Shown: positions 38,371 through 49,866, numbered from the stretch's first letter. The stretch is DNA of 64,000 nt from Tridacna crocea (GCA_943736015.1 OX031061.1:15075290-15139289), one strand, 5' to 3'. Notes: generated from the letters alone by a model not told the origin. A program made the numbers and translations.

Positions 38371-38510
38371 CAACAAAATCGTGTCTTGTGGCAGAAACAG
38401 CGAAGGTCATTAAATACCATGAAGGTGTTTTTTTTTTGTGGACCGACAAATTATTAAGGAAGTATGTGGGATAATAGAATCTTTCCAAGAAAAACAAAAT
38501 TTCAATCTTC

Positions 38511-38695
38511 TGTTTTTAAAGCATTTCCAGACAACATAATAAATGAGACCCATACACTGAAATTTGTTGCCTGAATTTGTTCTCTACCCTATCAAAGCAA
38601 GACTGCACCATTTGAGCTGCACTGAAATTTTTGTATGCAAGTGCTTTCAATTTGGACAAGGCTAAAATAATGTCTATTGTCTGGTAAAGGGTTAA
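38511..38695. mobile_element. TH1 remnant with rearranged centre
   Basis: Left half in minus orientation (GCATTTCCAGACAACATAAT), right half in plus orientation (CTACCCTATCAAAGCAAGAC ... CTGGTAAAGGG-TTAA), with no hairpin between. Looks like a fold-back deletion of the apex region. Confidence 0.6.
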
Positions 38696-38703
38696 AAAGG
38701 CTT

Positions 38704-38932
38704 TTAACTCTTTACCACACAATCCCGACTTTTAACGACCCTTAGAAAGAAGCCTTTTGAAAACACTGTGGGAAAAGGAGAAAATGCTGGTAACCAGCAT
38801 TTTCTCCTTTTCCCACTGTGTTTTCTACCCTTCCCAGTACAAATTTCATTTTTTCAGTCACCTTTATTTTGTTGTCTGCAAATGCTTTCAATTTGGACCA
38901 ACCTGAAATTTTCTCGTGTGGTAAAGAGTTAA
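38704..38932 (+). mobile_element. TH1a hairpin MITE
   Basis: Complete; right end GTGGTAAAGAG-TTAA. Confidence 0.89.
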
Positions 38933-38951
38933 ATCCAATTCAATCAATTAT

Positions 38952-38990
38952 TAAGATCGTTAAATTCCGGATTGTGTGGTTTAGGGTTAA
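38952..38990 (-). mobile_element. TH1a end fragment
   Basis: TCGTTAAATTCCGGATTGTG to GGTTTAGGG-TTAA. Confidence 0.55.
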
Positions 38991-39039
38991 AAAGCCATAA
39001 ACATTTTATTTTCATCATCCATAAAAACAAAATTCTGCG

Positions 39040-39240
39040 GCCTCCAAAATGTTCATTTGACCCAATTTTTAACCCAATAATGACATACTCTCAAACTCTC
39101 CGATAATTTCGGCGTCCAAAATGTTCATTTGACCCAATTTTTAACCTAATAATGACATACTCTAAAACTCTCCATAGAAATTATCGAGACAAAAGTTCTG
39201 ACCAACTTTCACAAGTATTGAGCTGAAAAGTGGCCTCTAA
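39040..39240 (+). repeat. HPR-b fragment with a short direct duplication
   Basis: TTTGACCCAATTTTTAACC ... AATGACATACTCT is present twice (39056-39100 and 39125-39165). Then GACCAACTTTCACAAGTATT and GTGGCCTCTAAA. Confidence 0.6.
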
Positions 39241-39466
39241 AAATCAATGTGGGTATTTTTTTTTTTTCTACTACACATTTATCTATGTTCTATGGCAATT
39301 TTTGTACATCAGCATGGTACCACCTGCAATTTTCCAATGGCAGCTCATCAAAAGTTGCTAGGAGCAAGACAATATGACATAGACATCTTCTGTAGGGTAA
39401 CTTTGGTCACAAAATGTCATGTATCAGATTTTTACCAATTCTCTCTTGTTCGTATACAACAGACAG

Positions 39467-39695
39467 TTAACCCATTACCACACAATCCCTACTTTTGACA
39501 ATCCTGAGAAAGAAGCCATTAGAAAACATTGTGGGGAAAGGAGAAAATGCTGTAACCAGCATTTTCTCCTTTTCCCACAATGTTTTCTACCCTTCACAAA
39601 ACAATTTTCAAATTTTCAGTCACTTTTAATTTGTTGTCTTCAAATGCTTTCGATTTGGACAAACCAAAGATTTTGTCGTATGGTAATGTGTTTAA
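39467..39695 (+). mobile_element. TH1a hairpin MITE
   Basis: Complete; one base missing at the apex (GAAAATGCTGTAACCAGC). Confidence 0.88.
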
Positions 39696-40200
39696 TAAAG
39701 CGAAGCTTAGGTCTTGCACAATCTTATAGACCTTTACATGTTCAACCTTTGCTGATTGGTCAGATACGAAAGTATGGCTGTCGAGACATCCTTGCTTGTT
39801 CCTGAACTATTTAGAGTAGCATCCTTCCACTATGACTGCTAGCAACTACCATTTCCATGTCCAATACAAATTGGTTTGTAACAGTTTACATGCTGATAAA
39901 TAGGATTTTTGTCATTTAAAAGAGTACCAGGTGTTTCAGCTGAACAAAACCTGTTTCATCTGAATGATATCTGTATAGGTAATTTAAATGAAATAGTTGT
40001 TCTTATGATCTGCAATTGCATTTTCACCACATTTAAGTTTGTTATTATGGTCATCATCAGTAGTGAACACTAAACATGATGGTGTTCGACCTGATGCATT
40101 GCATTATTTAACTGTCTGCTGTATACAAACCCAAAAGAATCGATAAAAATCGAAAGTGACGTAATGATACCACAACTCTTAGAATGATACTGGTATGTAG
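39696..40200. other. No gene or family seen
   Basis: AT-rich, unassigned. Confidence 0.35.
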
Positions 40201-40531
40201 CATGGGCGGATCCAGAGGGGGGGATCGGGGGTCCGGACCCCCCCTGGAATTTTGGCAAAAATGTGCTTGTAAGATTCGTGAATGGGACTGGTTTGATATT
40301 GCACAGCATTTACCTAAATGCAGTCATAAATTTAAAAAAAATGTTCTAAAAGTGATAATTCCTCATGTTTAGAAGTGGAAACGTTGACTTTTCTTGTAAA
40401 GGGCTTAAATCCACTGAAATCCCGAAATCATATAAGAATATAAGAATATAAGACGAGTGCGTTTTCAGTGGGACACACCCACCCCCCCCCCCCACCCCCC
40501 ACCCCGAGAAAGATATCTGGATCCGCGCATG
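40201..40531. mobile_element. Element with GCGGATCCAGA inverted ends
   Basis: Left CATGGGCGGATCCAGAGGGG and right CTGGATCCGCGCATG are inverted. Next to each end is a G-run or C-run (GGGGGTCCGG; the C-run at 40479-40506). About 331 bp, no gene. Superfamily not determined. Confidence 0.6.
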
Positions 40532-40825
40532 TATAGGTTGTATCTTTTGGCTCCCTAAGTGTGTGAGGAAAAATTTCTAAATAAAACATTCTATGTCTTA
40601 TTGACTGCTATATAGTTTTCCCGTATGTTTCTAGGCTGTATATTGCTTACCTTTTGTTTATGAATTTTCTTCAGAAAGGGCAAGAAGGGGAGGGCGATCT
40701 AACCGTGTGAGACAAATTAGGAAAATGGGACACATAGTTGCCTCTTTCACCTGTGGTCCAAGATAATATCAAGCTAAATAGCCTATGTTTCAAATGAGTA
40801 ATGGACTGAAAATGCAAACCTATTT
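40532..40825. other. Unassigned
   Basis: No recognised feature. Confidence 0.3.
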
Positions 40826-41055
40826 TTAACTCTTTTACCACAAGAGAAAAATTTAGACTGGTCCAAATTGAAAGCATTTGCAGACGACAAAATAAAGGTG
40901 ACTGAAAAATTGAAATTTGTTCTGGGAAGGGTAGAAAACACTGTGGGAAAAGGAGAAAATGCTGGTCACCAGCATTTTCTCCTTTTCCCACAAGGTTTTC
41001 AAAAGGCTTCTTTCTCAAGCGTGTCAAAAGTAAGGATTGTGTGGTAATGGGTTAA
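40826..41055 (-). mobile_element. TH1a hairpin MITE
   Basis: Complete. Apex CTGGTCACCAG is still self-complementary although changed from CTGGTAACCAG. Confidence 0.89.
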
Positions 41056-41431
41056 GTGTAAACATGACTAGAAAGATATGAGACTCATTCTCAATTTGTT
41101 TGACCATTCAATGTTGCTAATTCTGTTGGATTTCCTCATAAATTCCAGTAAATTGTGTTGAATATGTCTTCATTTATGTTTTTATAGACACTCTAATAGA
41201 CGGGACAATCATTAGCAATAAACGGGACAGTGGGAAAAGATCCAATATAATTTTCAGAATTCATTCAAGGATGAAAACACTTTGGCTATAATGAGTAAAG
41301 ATATTCACTGTACGAAAGCATACGACTCTTGGAAATTATTTCATCTTTGAGATATTTTATGAAAAAGGAATAGAATGGTTTTCAAGTACATACTACATCA
41401 TTTTCACAGAAATATATTTTTCAAGCCCAAC
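41056..41431. other. Unassigned AT-rich
   Basis: Contains ATAGACGGGACAATC and ATAAACGGGACAGTG as a weak local repeat near 41195-41235. Confidence 0.3.
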
Positions 41432-41435
41432 ATAT

Positions 41436-41512
41436 CGCTGGGTGAGAGCAATACTGTTGTAAGTGCCTATACAATGTATAGGCACTGACAACAGAATTGC
41501 TCTCACCCATCG
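41436..41512. mobile_element. 77-bp near-perfect palindrome, copy 2
   Basis: Arms start CGCTGGGTGAGAGCAATACT and meet at GCCTATACAATGTATAGGC. Flanked by ATAT at 41432-41435 and 41513-41516. Confidence 0.75.
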
Positions 41513-41516
41513 ATAT

Positions 41517-41839
41517 GGCATATACTTCTTGGGAACATACAGATACATATCAAAGTATTTACCAGTCAACAGGAAATTTTATCAAAATTATGACAAAAAT
41601 ATTTGAAAGTGTCCAAAGCTGATTGACTTGCAAAGTGTCATCTATTTTGTGCAAAGGTAGTTCTTAAAATCGTACAGGATTGATAATGTATGTATATACA
41701 TAAAACACTGATGAAATGCCTAAAAAAACGTTAAAGGCTGGTGAAATTCAAAATTTTGAAGCTTCAAACATGGAACTGTCTGGCAAAATGAACCAAAGCA
41801 ATAAAATAAGACATAAAATATTCCAACTTTTTATATGCC
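41517..41839. other. Unassigned AT-rich
   Basis: No recognised feature. Confidence 0.3.
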
Positions 41840-42110
41840 CAATGGTCATATTTTGTGAGAACAAGTGGTGATCTAGTGAACAGTTTTTTTTTACCAAAAT
41901 GACCCATTATCAAACTTGTACTCCCAGATATTATCAAGACATATTTATGACCTTCATGTGTATTAGGGCTGAAAATGTAGCTTCTAGAGTGCACAGAATA
42001 GATTTTGTAAGAATTGACCGAGTGACATACTTTTTTACAAGAATGATGTGACTCACCATTAGTAGTGATACCGTTAACTTCAGGACTTCAGGATTGGAGT
42101 CATCAACAGC
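41840..42110 (+). repeat. HPR-b fragment
   Basis: AAAATGACCCATTATCAAAC, ATTATCAAGACATATTTATG, GAAAATGTAGCTTCTAGAG, in HPR-b monomer order. Confidence 0.55.
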
Positions 42111-42124
42111 GCCCAGTCTGAACC

Positions 42125-42370
42125 TTTTCCCACACAATCCTGTGTTAGACCCTTTGCCACACAATGCCAGCTTTTACCGACCCATGGGAAGAAGCCTTTT
42201 AAAAAACATTGTGGGAAAAAGAGAAAATGCTGGAAAACATTTTTCTCCTTTTCCTTCTATGTTTTCTAGTCTGTTTCAATGAAATATTTTGATTTTTGGG
42301 TCAATTTTGTCACCTGCATAATGCTTTGAATTTGTGCAAGTCTAAAATTTAGTTGCATGGTAAACACATA
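42125..42370 (+). mobile_element. TH1a copy with duplicated left end
   Basis: Two left-end-like stretches in succession (CCTTTTCCCACACAATCC, then CCCTTTGCCACACAATGCC). Hairpin partly decayed; right target lost. Confidence 0.65.
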
Positions 42371-42550
42371 AAGAGAAGGCTTTTGAAATCACTGTAAGGA
42401 AAAAGGATGGAAATACAGGCAAGTCATCTTTTTCCTTTTCCCAACAATAGCTACTGGTCTTCATTTCAGAGACAAATATCACTTTTTTGAGAGCCATATT
42501 TAATTGGTTGTGGGCGCTCTCACTTATCTAGAATCTTGTTTTGTAATGTG
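42371..42550 (+). mobile_element. TH1 remnant
   Basis: AGAAGGCTTTTGAAATCACTG ... TTTTTCCTTTTCCCAACAAT, right arm scrambled. Confidence 0.45.
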
Positions 42551-42666
42551 TAAATGCAGCACTTATTATGCACTGTTTAACATTTATAGCCTGGGTAAAT
42601 GCAAAAGCCCCAATTCAAAGCATGTTTGACATTAGTGATACAACTACACTCTTTTTCTGCCAGTTT

Positions 42667-43119
42667 TTAACTCTTTACCAAAAGACAAGATTTTAGACTG
42701 GTTTAAATTCAAAGCATTAGCAGACGACAAAATAACCATGACTACAGAATTAATATTTCATTAAGGAAGGGGAAAAACATGGGGGGAAAAGGAGAAAATG
42801 CTGGTCACCAGCATTTTCTCCTTTTCCCACAATGTTTTCAAAAGACTTCTTTCACAAGGGTGTTAACTCTTTACCACACAAGAAATTTTAGACTGGTCCA
42901 AATTGAAAGCACTTGCAGACAACAAAATAGATGTAACTCAAAAATTGAAATTTGTTTCCAGCAGAGTAGAAAACATTGTGGGAAAAGGAGAAAATGCTGG
43001 TAACCAGCATTTTCTCCTTTTCCCACAATGTTTTCAAAAGGCTTCTATCTCAGGGGTCGTAAAAACCAGGGATTATTTAGTAAAGGGTTAAAAGTCGGGT
43101 TTGTGTGGTAAAGGGTTAA
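42667..43119 (-). mobile_element. TH1a host copy containing another TH1a
   Basis: Host runs from TTAA 42667 to TTAA 43119. Its right arm stops at CAAGGGTG and resumes after the guest as AAAGTCGGGTTTGTGTGG. Confidence 0.85.
42863..43091 (-). mobile_element. TH1a guest copy
   Basis: Inserted into the internal TTAA of the host arm (consensus GGTCGTTAAAAGTCGGG). Both guest TTAAs present; core stem perfect. Confidence 0.88.
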
Positions 43120-43681
43120 TCCTTGTATCTTTAACATACTATAACCATTCTTGTTAACGTCTTCCCTTAATTTTGACAAACAACAACAAAATCCCTCTTT
43201 TGCAATACATTGGCGAGGTGTTTATTTGACAGAAGCGAAAGCAGAACGAAAGAACGGTGATTTGTTTCTAGACTATTATACAAAAATACAAACAGTGCAA
43301 AATGAAATAACTCTTACGCCGCACTTAGCTTCTTAAAACAAATGCTGCAACCCGTCTCGCTCGAGAAAAACCAGAGATTTAGTAGAGCTGCATACCTCTG
43401 CCATCCCTTTGACAGAAACACGCAATTTAACAAAAATAATTCTAAGTTCAAGGGGAGATAACCCTAGAATCATAGGGAGTAGATGATTGGAAACTGCGTC
43501 TTTCACAATACAATCAATGTATCAACAAACTTTCAATACAATAGCAGCAAAACTGTAGGAGGAGTTCACGACAAAAAATTACAGATTGCTATTATTTTGT
43601 ACACAGACTATTTGTTTTATGGCGATATAAAAATGCATTTACTTTTCTGTAGGCCATCAAAAAAATTATGATGTCTCCAGT
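43120..43681. other. No gene or family seen
   Basis: The 43151-43336 frame lacks recognisable motifs. Contains AGGGGAGATAACCC near 43449. Confidence 0.35.
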
Positions 43682-43942
43682 TTAACTCCTTTAACCAAAT
43701 GACAAAATTTTAGGCTTTTGCAAATCAAAAGCATTTGCAAATCAAAAGCATTTGCAGACGACAAAATAAAAGTCACTGAAAATTTGAATTTGTTTTGTGA
43801 AGGGTAGAAAAACATTGAGGGAAAAGGAGAAAATGCTAATTACCAGTATCTACTCCTTTTCCCACAATGTTTTTCCACAATGTTTTCTAAAGGCTTCCTT
43901 CTCAGGGTCATCAAAATTAGGCATTGTGTAGTGATGTATTAA
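43682..43942 (-). mobile_element. TH1a copy with two small internal duplications
   Basis: GCAAATCAAAAGCATTT is repeated near 43722-43755, and part of the right stem (CCACAATGTTTT) is repeated near 43861-43886. Confidence 0.8.
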
Positions 43943-43973
43943 AGATTGAAGTTTACAATATTATATTGGTGCT

Positions 43974-44063
43974 TTAACTCTTTACTACACAATCCCGACT
44001 TTTCACACCCTTAAAGAAAAAGCCTTTTGAAAACATAATGTGGGATAAGGAGAAAATGCTGGT
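43974..44063 (+). mobile_element. TH1a half-element ending at the apex
   Basis: TTAA-CTCTTTACTACACAATCCC to GAAAATGCTGGTA, where HPR-d sequence begins. Confidence 0.7.
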
Positions 44064-44330
44064 ATTGTGGTACTAGAAGGTTTTTAAAGTTTTCCCTATA
44101 TAAGCCCATATAAAACGTTTGACACCGGGACAGGGCCAATTTTGACCCCAGGGCTATTATTTGAAGGAACTTGGTAGGGGTTCACTGGTTGAAGCTACAT
44201 GCCAAATTTGGTAGCCCTAGGCCTTATGGCTGCAGACAAGAAAAAAAAATTCAAAGCTTTTCAGTAATTTTCAGTTTTGTTGCTATGGCACACAAGTGTT
44301 TTTGAAGGAATCAAATTCTTTCAGTATGCG
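44064..44330 (+). repeat. HPR-d fragment
   Basis: Starts mid-monomer (GGTACTAGAAGGTTTTTAAA); ends in the pre-terminal TTTTGTTGCTATGGCACACA block without the 3' hairpin. Confidence 0.68.
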
Positions 44331-44601
44331 AAAGGTTGCCAAAATCTTACCGAAATATGCGGATCCAGTACAGAAAAATGCTGATTGGTCCAGGATTGTT
44401 GACCGAATGTTTCCCGATCACGCAGAATGGCTGCAGTCCACGTGCAGAACATACAAAAGCGTTTAAGAATCAATGCCGACATGTTGGCGATGTGAGTGCC
44501 AAGTTAAGCAAGTTATCTTTCCTGAACTGCTCGGGGTGACACAGTGAATAAGAAACCTCGCTGAATGTTGCTGGATTATGCGTGATGACTGTTTCAGAAC
44601 A
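44331..44601. other. Unassigned
   Basis: The 44336-44539 frame is not recognised. Confidence 0.3.
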
Positions 44602-44831
44602 TTAACTCTTTACCAAACCACAACATTTTAGAAATGTCCAAATTGAAGGCACTTGCAGACAACAAAATAAACATAACTCAAAAGTTAAAATTTGTTTTCA
44701 GTTGGGTAGAAAACATTGTAGGAAAAGGAGAAATTGCTGGTGACAAGCATATTCTCCTTTTCCCACAATGTTTTCTACAAGGCTTCTTCCTCAGAGTAGT
44801 TAAAAATCTGGATTGCGCACTAAAGAGTTCC
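44602..44831 (-). mobile_element. TH1a hairpin MITE, mutated
   Basis: Apex GAAATTGCTGGTGACAAGC; right end AAAGAG-TTCC. Confidence 0.78.
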
Positions 44832-44865
44832 TCTTCTACCAGAGCACAACTCGGATACATTTGTA

Positions 44866-45107
44866 TTAACCCTTCACCAAACAATCCCCGACTTAATGTA
44901 ATGACTCTGAAAGAGAAGGCTTTTGAAAAGATTGTGGGAAAAGGAGAAAATGCTGGTAACCAGCATTTTCTCCTTCACTCACAATATTTTCTTACTTTTA
45001 AAAAGCTGATTATCTTTAATTAATTTTAAGCAACACTCAGTTTGTTATCAGCAAATGCTTTGAAAGTTAATGTTCAGTCCTGAATTTTGTTGTTTGGTAC
45101 AGTACAA
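44866..45107 (+). mobile_element. TH1a hairpin MITE, mutated right arm
   Basis: TTAA-CCCTTCACCAAACAATCC; core stem complete on the left, CTCCTTCACTCACAAT on the right. Confidence 0.78.
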
Positions 45108-45165
45108 TTAGTGAAAAATCAAAATGGAAGAAAATGTCCTGGAAAAGCCTTCCTTCACTGGGTTT

Positions 45166-45394
45166 TTAACCCTTTCCCAAACAAGCCCTTGTTTTTACGT
45201 GTCTGCAGTACAAGTCTTTTCAAAACACTGTGGGAAAAGGAGAAATTGCTCATAACGAGCAATTTCTCCTCTTTCCCACAGAATTTTCTGCCCATTCGGA
45301 TAATTTTCTGCCACTGTTATGAAAGTTAAAATTGTCGTCTGCGAACTCTTTCAGTTTGGAAGAGTCTAAAATTTGTCGTTCAGAAAAGGTTTAA
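45166..45394 (+). mobile_element. TH1b hairpin MITE
   Basis: Near complete, GTGTCTGCAGTACAAGTC and apex GCTCATAACGAGC. Its right TTAA is also the left TTAA of a TH2. Confidence 0.86.
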
Positions 45395-45600
45395 CCTTTA
45401 TCCTATTAGAAAGTGAAATAGTAAAACCCCAAATATTCCTGTATCAAACTTATTTCTTTGGGAGAAAAATATCTACTTTTCAGACATTGTGGATCCAAGA
45501 CCAGATTGCATGTTCTGTGAAGTGAGTGATCTTGATCTACACAATCTGCAAAAGGTCAGCTTGTCAGGCTCTGCAGCCTTGGGTTATAAGTAAGAATTGC
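45391..45600. mobile_element. TH2 element, diverged
   Basis: TTAA-CCTTTATCCTATTAG left end; GTGGATCCAAGACCAGATTG and GTGATCTTGATCTACACAAT core arms. Confidence 0.6.
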
Positions 45601-46053
45601 ACAGAAGAACAAGTATGGGAATGCTCTCTATATCATTATATAATCCATAACATCAGTTCAGTTACCTTTTAGAAGAGTACATCACAACACCTGCCATGGG
45701 CTTTATAGAATCTATATTCACACGTAAGTGTGAATTAGGCAATAGAAAAAAGTCTTACCCAATTGGATTCTTTATTAAAAGCCAACATTCTGAGGGGAGA
45801 TAATTCTTTAAAGCTCAAAAACTGCAGTTTGCATTTCTGCACCTTCCCATTAAATTTTATGGTAGAGTGAAATTAGGAAAACATGACAGCAAAACTAAGG
45901 GCGGAGTTTTGCCCCACAGAAACACCAAGGCAGACATCATAAAATTGTGTTTCACACTCTCTCTTAACTTCCTGTTGATAATTGTAAAAAATTTTGATAA
46001 ATTTTCAGCATATTGAAGAAGCAGTTCCAGACAAAAAATTCTTTTATCATGTA
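45601..46053. other. No gene or family seen
   Basis: Unassigned; GAGGGGAGATAATTC near 45791 echoes 43449. Confidence 0.35.
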
Positions 46054-46282
46054 TTAACCCATTACTACACAATCCCTACTTTTGACGCCCCTGAGAAAGA
46101 AGCATTTTGAAAACACTGTAGGAAAAGGAGAAAATGCTGGTAACCAGCATTTTCTCCTTTTCCCACAGTGTTTTCTACCCTTCCCAGAACAAATTTCAAT
46201 TTTTCAGACACCTTTATTTTGTCGTCTGCAAATGCTTTCAATTTGAACCAGTCTAAAATTTTGTCGTGTGGTAAAGAGTTAA
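46054..46282 (+). mobile_element. TH1a hairpin MITE
   Basis: Complete; right end GTGGTAAAGAG-TTAA. Confidence 0.89.
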
Positions 46283-46444
46283 AGTTGGCAATAAATATTT
46301 CATCAAATTCCAAATTTCTGTTTACTTACATGTATTTTTCAGTGTGCAAGAAAATTATGATGCAAGCAAGCCTAAGTCTAATCTGTTTTCTAAAGTTTGA
46401 CAGTAACCAAGTGATAGACCTAAACTGACCCAGTTTTGAACCTA

Positions 46445-46672
46445 CCTCTTTACCAAACAACAAAATGTTGGACTAGTCCAAATTGAAAGCATTGGCAGAC
46501 AACAAAATAAATGTGAATCAAAAATTGAATTTTGATTTTGAAAGTGTACAAAACATTGTGGGAAAAAGGAGAAAATGCTGGTTACCAGCATTTTCTCCTT
46601 TTCCCTCAATCATTTCAAAAGGCTTCTTTCCTAGGGTCGTCAAAAAGTCAGGATTGTGTGGTAATGGGTTAA
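46445..46672 (-). mobile_element. TH1a hairpin MITE
   Basis: Left target lost (CTACCTCTTTACCAAAC); right GTGGTAATGGG-TTAA intact. Confidence 0.82.
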
Positions 46673-46684
46673 AAAAGAAAAGGA

Positions 46685-48251
46685 ACAAGAGATGTTTGTA
46701 AAACATGTATGGCCCCCTAATGGCATCCAATTCTAAATATAACATGTGATTATAAACTGTTAAGTTCAAAGTGTAAAAACAAACAGGGTAATTACTAAAA
46801 AATTATTAATGATAAATTAACAATTCTTGGGCACTGCACTTCCCATTTATGTGAACTATCAACTTTTAAAGTTTCATGATTTTACCTTGCATACTTTTTG
46901 AGTTATGCTCCGGAAGAAAATTAAGTATGAAAATCAACAAAGGGCAATAACTGCAAAAACAAAAGGGGCAGAGTTATGGTTCTTGTGCAGTGCACTTCTC
47001 CTGAATAAGATCTATCCAGATATAAAGTTTCAAGATGATACCTGAAAAACCTTTTGAGTTATGCTCTGGACAAAAATTAAGTTTGAAAATCAACAAAGGG
47101 CAATAACTCCAAAAATATGATGGGAAGAGTTATGGTTCTTGTGCACTGCACTTCTCCTTAATAAGATTAATCCACCTATGAGGTTTCAAGGTGATACCTG
47201 AAATACTTTTTGAGTTGTGCTCAAGACAAAAATTAAGAATTAAAATCAACAAAGGGCAATAACTCCAAAAATATGATGGGCAGAGTTACGGTACTTGTGT
47301 ACTGCACTTCTCCTTAATGAGATCTATCCACCCATGAAATTTCAAGATGATACCTGAAATAATTTTAGAGTTATGCTCCAGACAAAAATAAAGTATGGAA
47401 ATCAACAAAGGGCAATAACTCCAAAAATATGATGGGCTGCATTATGCTACTTGTACACTGCACTTCTCCTTAATGAGAACTATCTACCTATGTAGTTTCA
47501 AGATGATACATGGAACACTTTTTGAGTTATGCTCCGGACAAAAATTGAGTATGAAAATCAACAAAGGGCAATAACTCCATAAATATGATGGGCAGAGTTG
47601 TGTTCTTGTGCACTGCACTTCTCCTAAATGAGATCTATCCAACTATGAGGTTTCAAGGTGATACCTAAAATACTTTTAAAAAGATGCTCCAAACAAAAAT
47701 TAAGTATGAAAATCAACAAAGGGCAATAACCCCAAAAATTTGATGGGCAGAGTTATAGTACTGGTGCACTGCACTTCTTCTTAATGAGATCTATCAACCT
47801 ATCAAGTTTCAAGATGATACCTGAAATACTTTTAGAGTTACACTCCGGACAAAAATTAAGTATGAAAATCAACAAAGGGCAATAACTCCATAAATATGAT
47901 GGGCAGAGTTATGATTCTTCTGCACTGCACTTCTCTTTAATGAGATCTTTCCACCTATTTAGTTTCAAGATGATACATGAAATACTTTTTGAATTATGCT
48001 CCGGACAAAAATTAAGTATGAAAATCAATAAAGGGCAATAACTCCAAAAATTTGATGGGCAGAGTTATGGTTCTTGTGCACTGCACTTCTCCTTAATGAG
48101 ATCTATCCACCTATGAAGTTCGAAGATGATACCTGAAATACTTTTTGAGATATGCTCCGGACAAAACTGTGTTCTACTGACGGACTGACCGACAGACCGA
48201 CTGACAAGTGCAAAGCAATATACCCCCTTTCTTCGAAGGGGGGCATAATTA
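46685..48251 (+). repeat. R-family tandem-core element, full length
   Basis: 5' end ACAAGAG then hairpin ATGTTTGTAAAACAT and GGCCCCCTAATGGC. Eight or so ~156-bp monomers follow (GGGCAATAACTCCAAAAATA, GAGTTATGGTTCTTGTGCAC, GATCTATCCACC, TTTTGAGTTATGCTCCGGAC). The closing tract is GACGGACTGACCGACAGACC, and the 3' hairpin CCCCCTTTCTTCGAAGGGGG ends CATAATTA. Same design as HPR elements with unrelated monomers. Confidence 0.85.
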
Positions 48252-49376
48252 AATTTCATGAGTCATGAGAAACAGACTAAAAATACATACTCAACATAGC
48301 ACAAAAAGTTTTCACTGACTTTGACCCAGCTTCTAATTTGTTCTAAATAAGATACCATTCAGACAGACATTCTGAGAAAGTTTTCTTAGTATCAAACTGA
48401 AAATGTGGCCCAAAGACTGTATACAAGGTTGTTTTTTTTTTTAAATTGTGTCTGTGACCTCCATTACATGATATGACCTGAATTTCAACCTCTACCTGAT
48501 TTAATTATGAAAAACACTCTGAACAAATTTCATGAGAATTTATCTGAAAATAAGGCTACTAGATTGCACATGCGAGTTTTTTAAGACTTTCCCAGGGACC
48601 TACTTTTTGACACTACTTGGCCCAATTTTCAAACTGTACTTGATTGATCAAGACAAATCTTTCTGACAAAGTTTGAACAGTATCTGGTGGAAAATTTAGC
48701 CTCCACAATTGTCTGAGATGTAACCAAGGCAAATATTTAAATAGAGCTTCATGTGCATCAGGCTACAAAATATGGTCTCTTAGAGTGCACACAAGGTTTT
48801 TCTGAGATTTGTTGTAGTTTCCTCCATTTAACTCTGATAAAGACTACTTTTGGAACATGTCAGAATTATAACAAAGACAAATCTTCTCACCAAGTTTCAT
48901 GACTATCACAATAAAAATTGGTTTCTAAAACAAGGTTTAAGACTTAATGCTTTACCAAATGACAAAATTTGAGACTTGTCCAAATTGAAAGCACTTGCAG
49001 ATAACACCGAGGTAGAAAACGTGGGAAAAGGAGAAAATGCTTGTTACCAGCATTTTCTCCTTTATCCACCATGTTTTCAAAAGGTTTCACTCTCAGTATC
49101 ATAAAAACTAGGGATTATTTAGTAAAGGGTTAATTTCTTCCAGTGACCTACTTTTTAACCTGACATGACCTAATTTCCAAGATGTCCCAGATTTTATAAG
49201 ACAAACATTATGACCAATTTTCATAAGCGATGGACTGAAAATGTATCGTCTAGAGAGTACACAACATTAACTTAGTATAATTGATGACTGCACCATGGAC
49301 GAACAACTGAACATGCACGTCAGACACAGCATGATCACAGTCACCTTTAGTACTTTGTGCTCAGGTGAGCTAAAAA
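48252..49376 (+). repeat. HPR-b element, diverged, 5' end missing
   Basis: Six to seven decayed monomers (TTGACCCAGCTTCTAATTTG, CTGAAAATGTGGCCC, ACACAAGGTTTTTCTGAG), closing with GAACAACTGAACATGCACGT and TTTGTGCTCAGGTGAGCTAA. Interrupted by TH1a. Confidence 0.72.
48944..49133 (-). mobile_element. TH1a hairpin MITE nested in HPR-b
   Basis: TTAA on both sides. The left arm lost ~35 bp between CAGATAACACC and GAGGTAGAAAACG. Confidence 0.83.
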
Positions 49377-49415
49377 CCTGGGAAAAGGAGTAAGTAGTCA
49401 TTTTACCTTCTCTTA

Positions 49416-49641
49416 ATCATTTGCCACTAATTGTTCCCATGTTTTGTTAACCATGGAAAATAAGCCTTTTGAAAACATTGTGGGAGAGTGAGAAAAACCC
49501 GATTGACAACCACCCTTTTTCTCATGTTCTCACAATGCTTTCTATCCTTTCAAGGACAAGTACAATCATATAAATCTAGTTTTATTCATTACGAAAATGC
49601 TTTCCAGATAAAGAAGTATAAGAGAAGCGATAGTGGGTTAA
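49416..49641 (+). mobile_element. TH1a copy, decayed
   Basis: AATAAGCCTTTTGAAAACATTG, GTGGGAGAGTGAGAAAAAC against TTTTTCTCATGTTCTCACA. Ends AGTGGG-TTAA shared with the next copy. Confidence 0.65.
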
Positions 49642-49866
49642 CCCTTTACCCCATAAGGTATTTCTATGGTATCTCTAATTGAACCTAAAAAACAGTAAGG
49701 ATGAAGCTGTTTTTTTATGTGTATTGGACACCTTTTGATAGCATAGAAAACATTGTGACAAAAGTGAAATTGCTCGTCACGAGCAATTTCACCTTTTGCC
49801 ACAATGTTTTCCAAATGCTCCTACAATCAATGTGTAGAAACAAGTGTCTATGGAGTAAAGGGTTAC
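49638..49866 (-). mobile_element. TH1c hairpin MITE
   Basis: GTGACAAAAGTGAAATTGC with TGCTCGTCACGAGCA apex; ends CCCTTTACCCCATAAGG and GGAGTAAAGGG-TTAC. Confidence 0.85.

Noticed and set aside
40479..40506. C-run as an i-motif or regulatory G-quadruplex site
   Set aside because: It is part of the GCGGATCCAGA-ended element; nothing in the sequence ties it to a promoter.
44336..44539. Frame MPKSYRNMRIQYRKMLIGPG as a gene
   Set aside because: No recognisable domain, no splice context, and its start overlaps the end of HPR-d-derived sequence.
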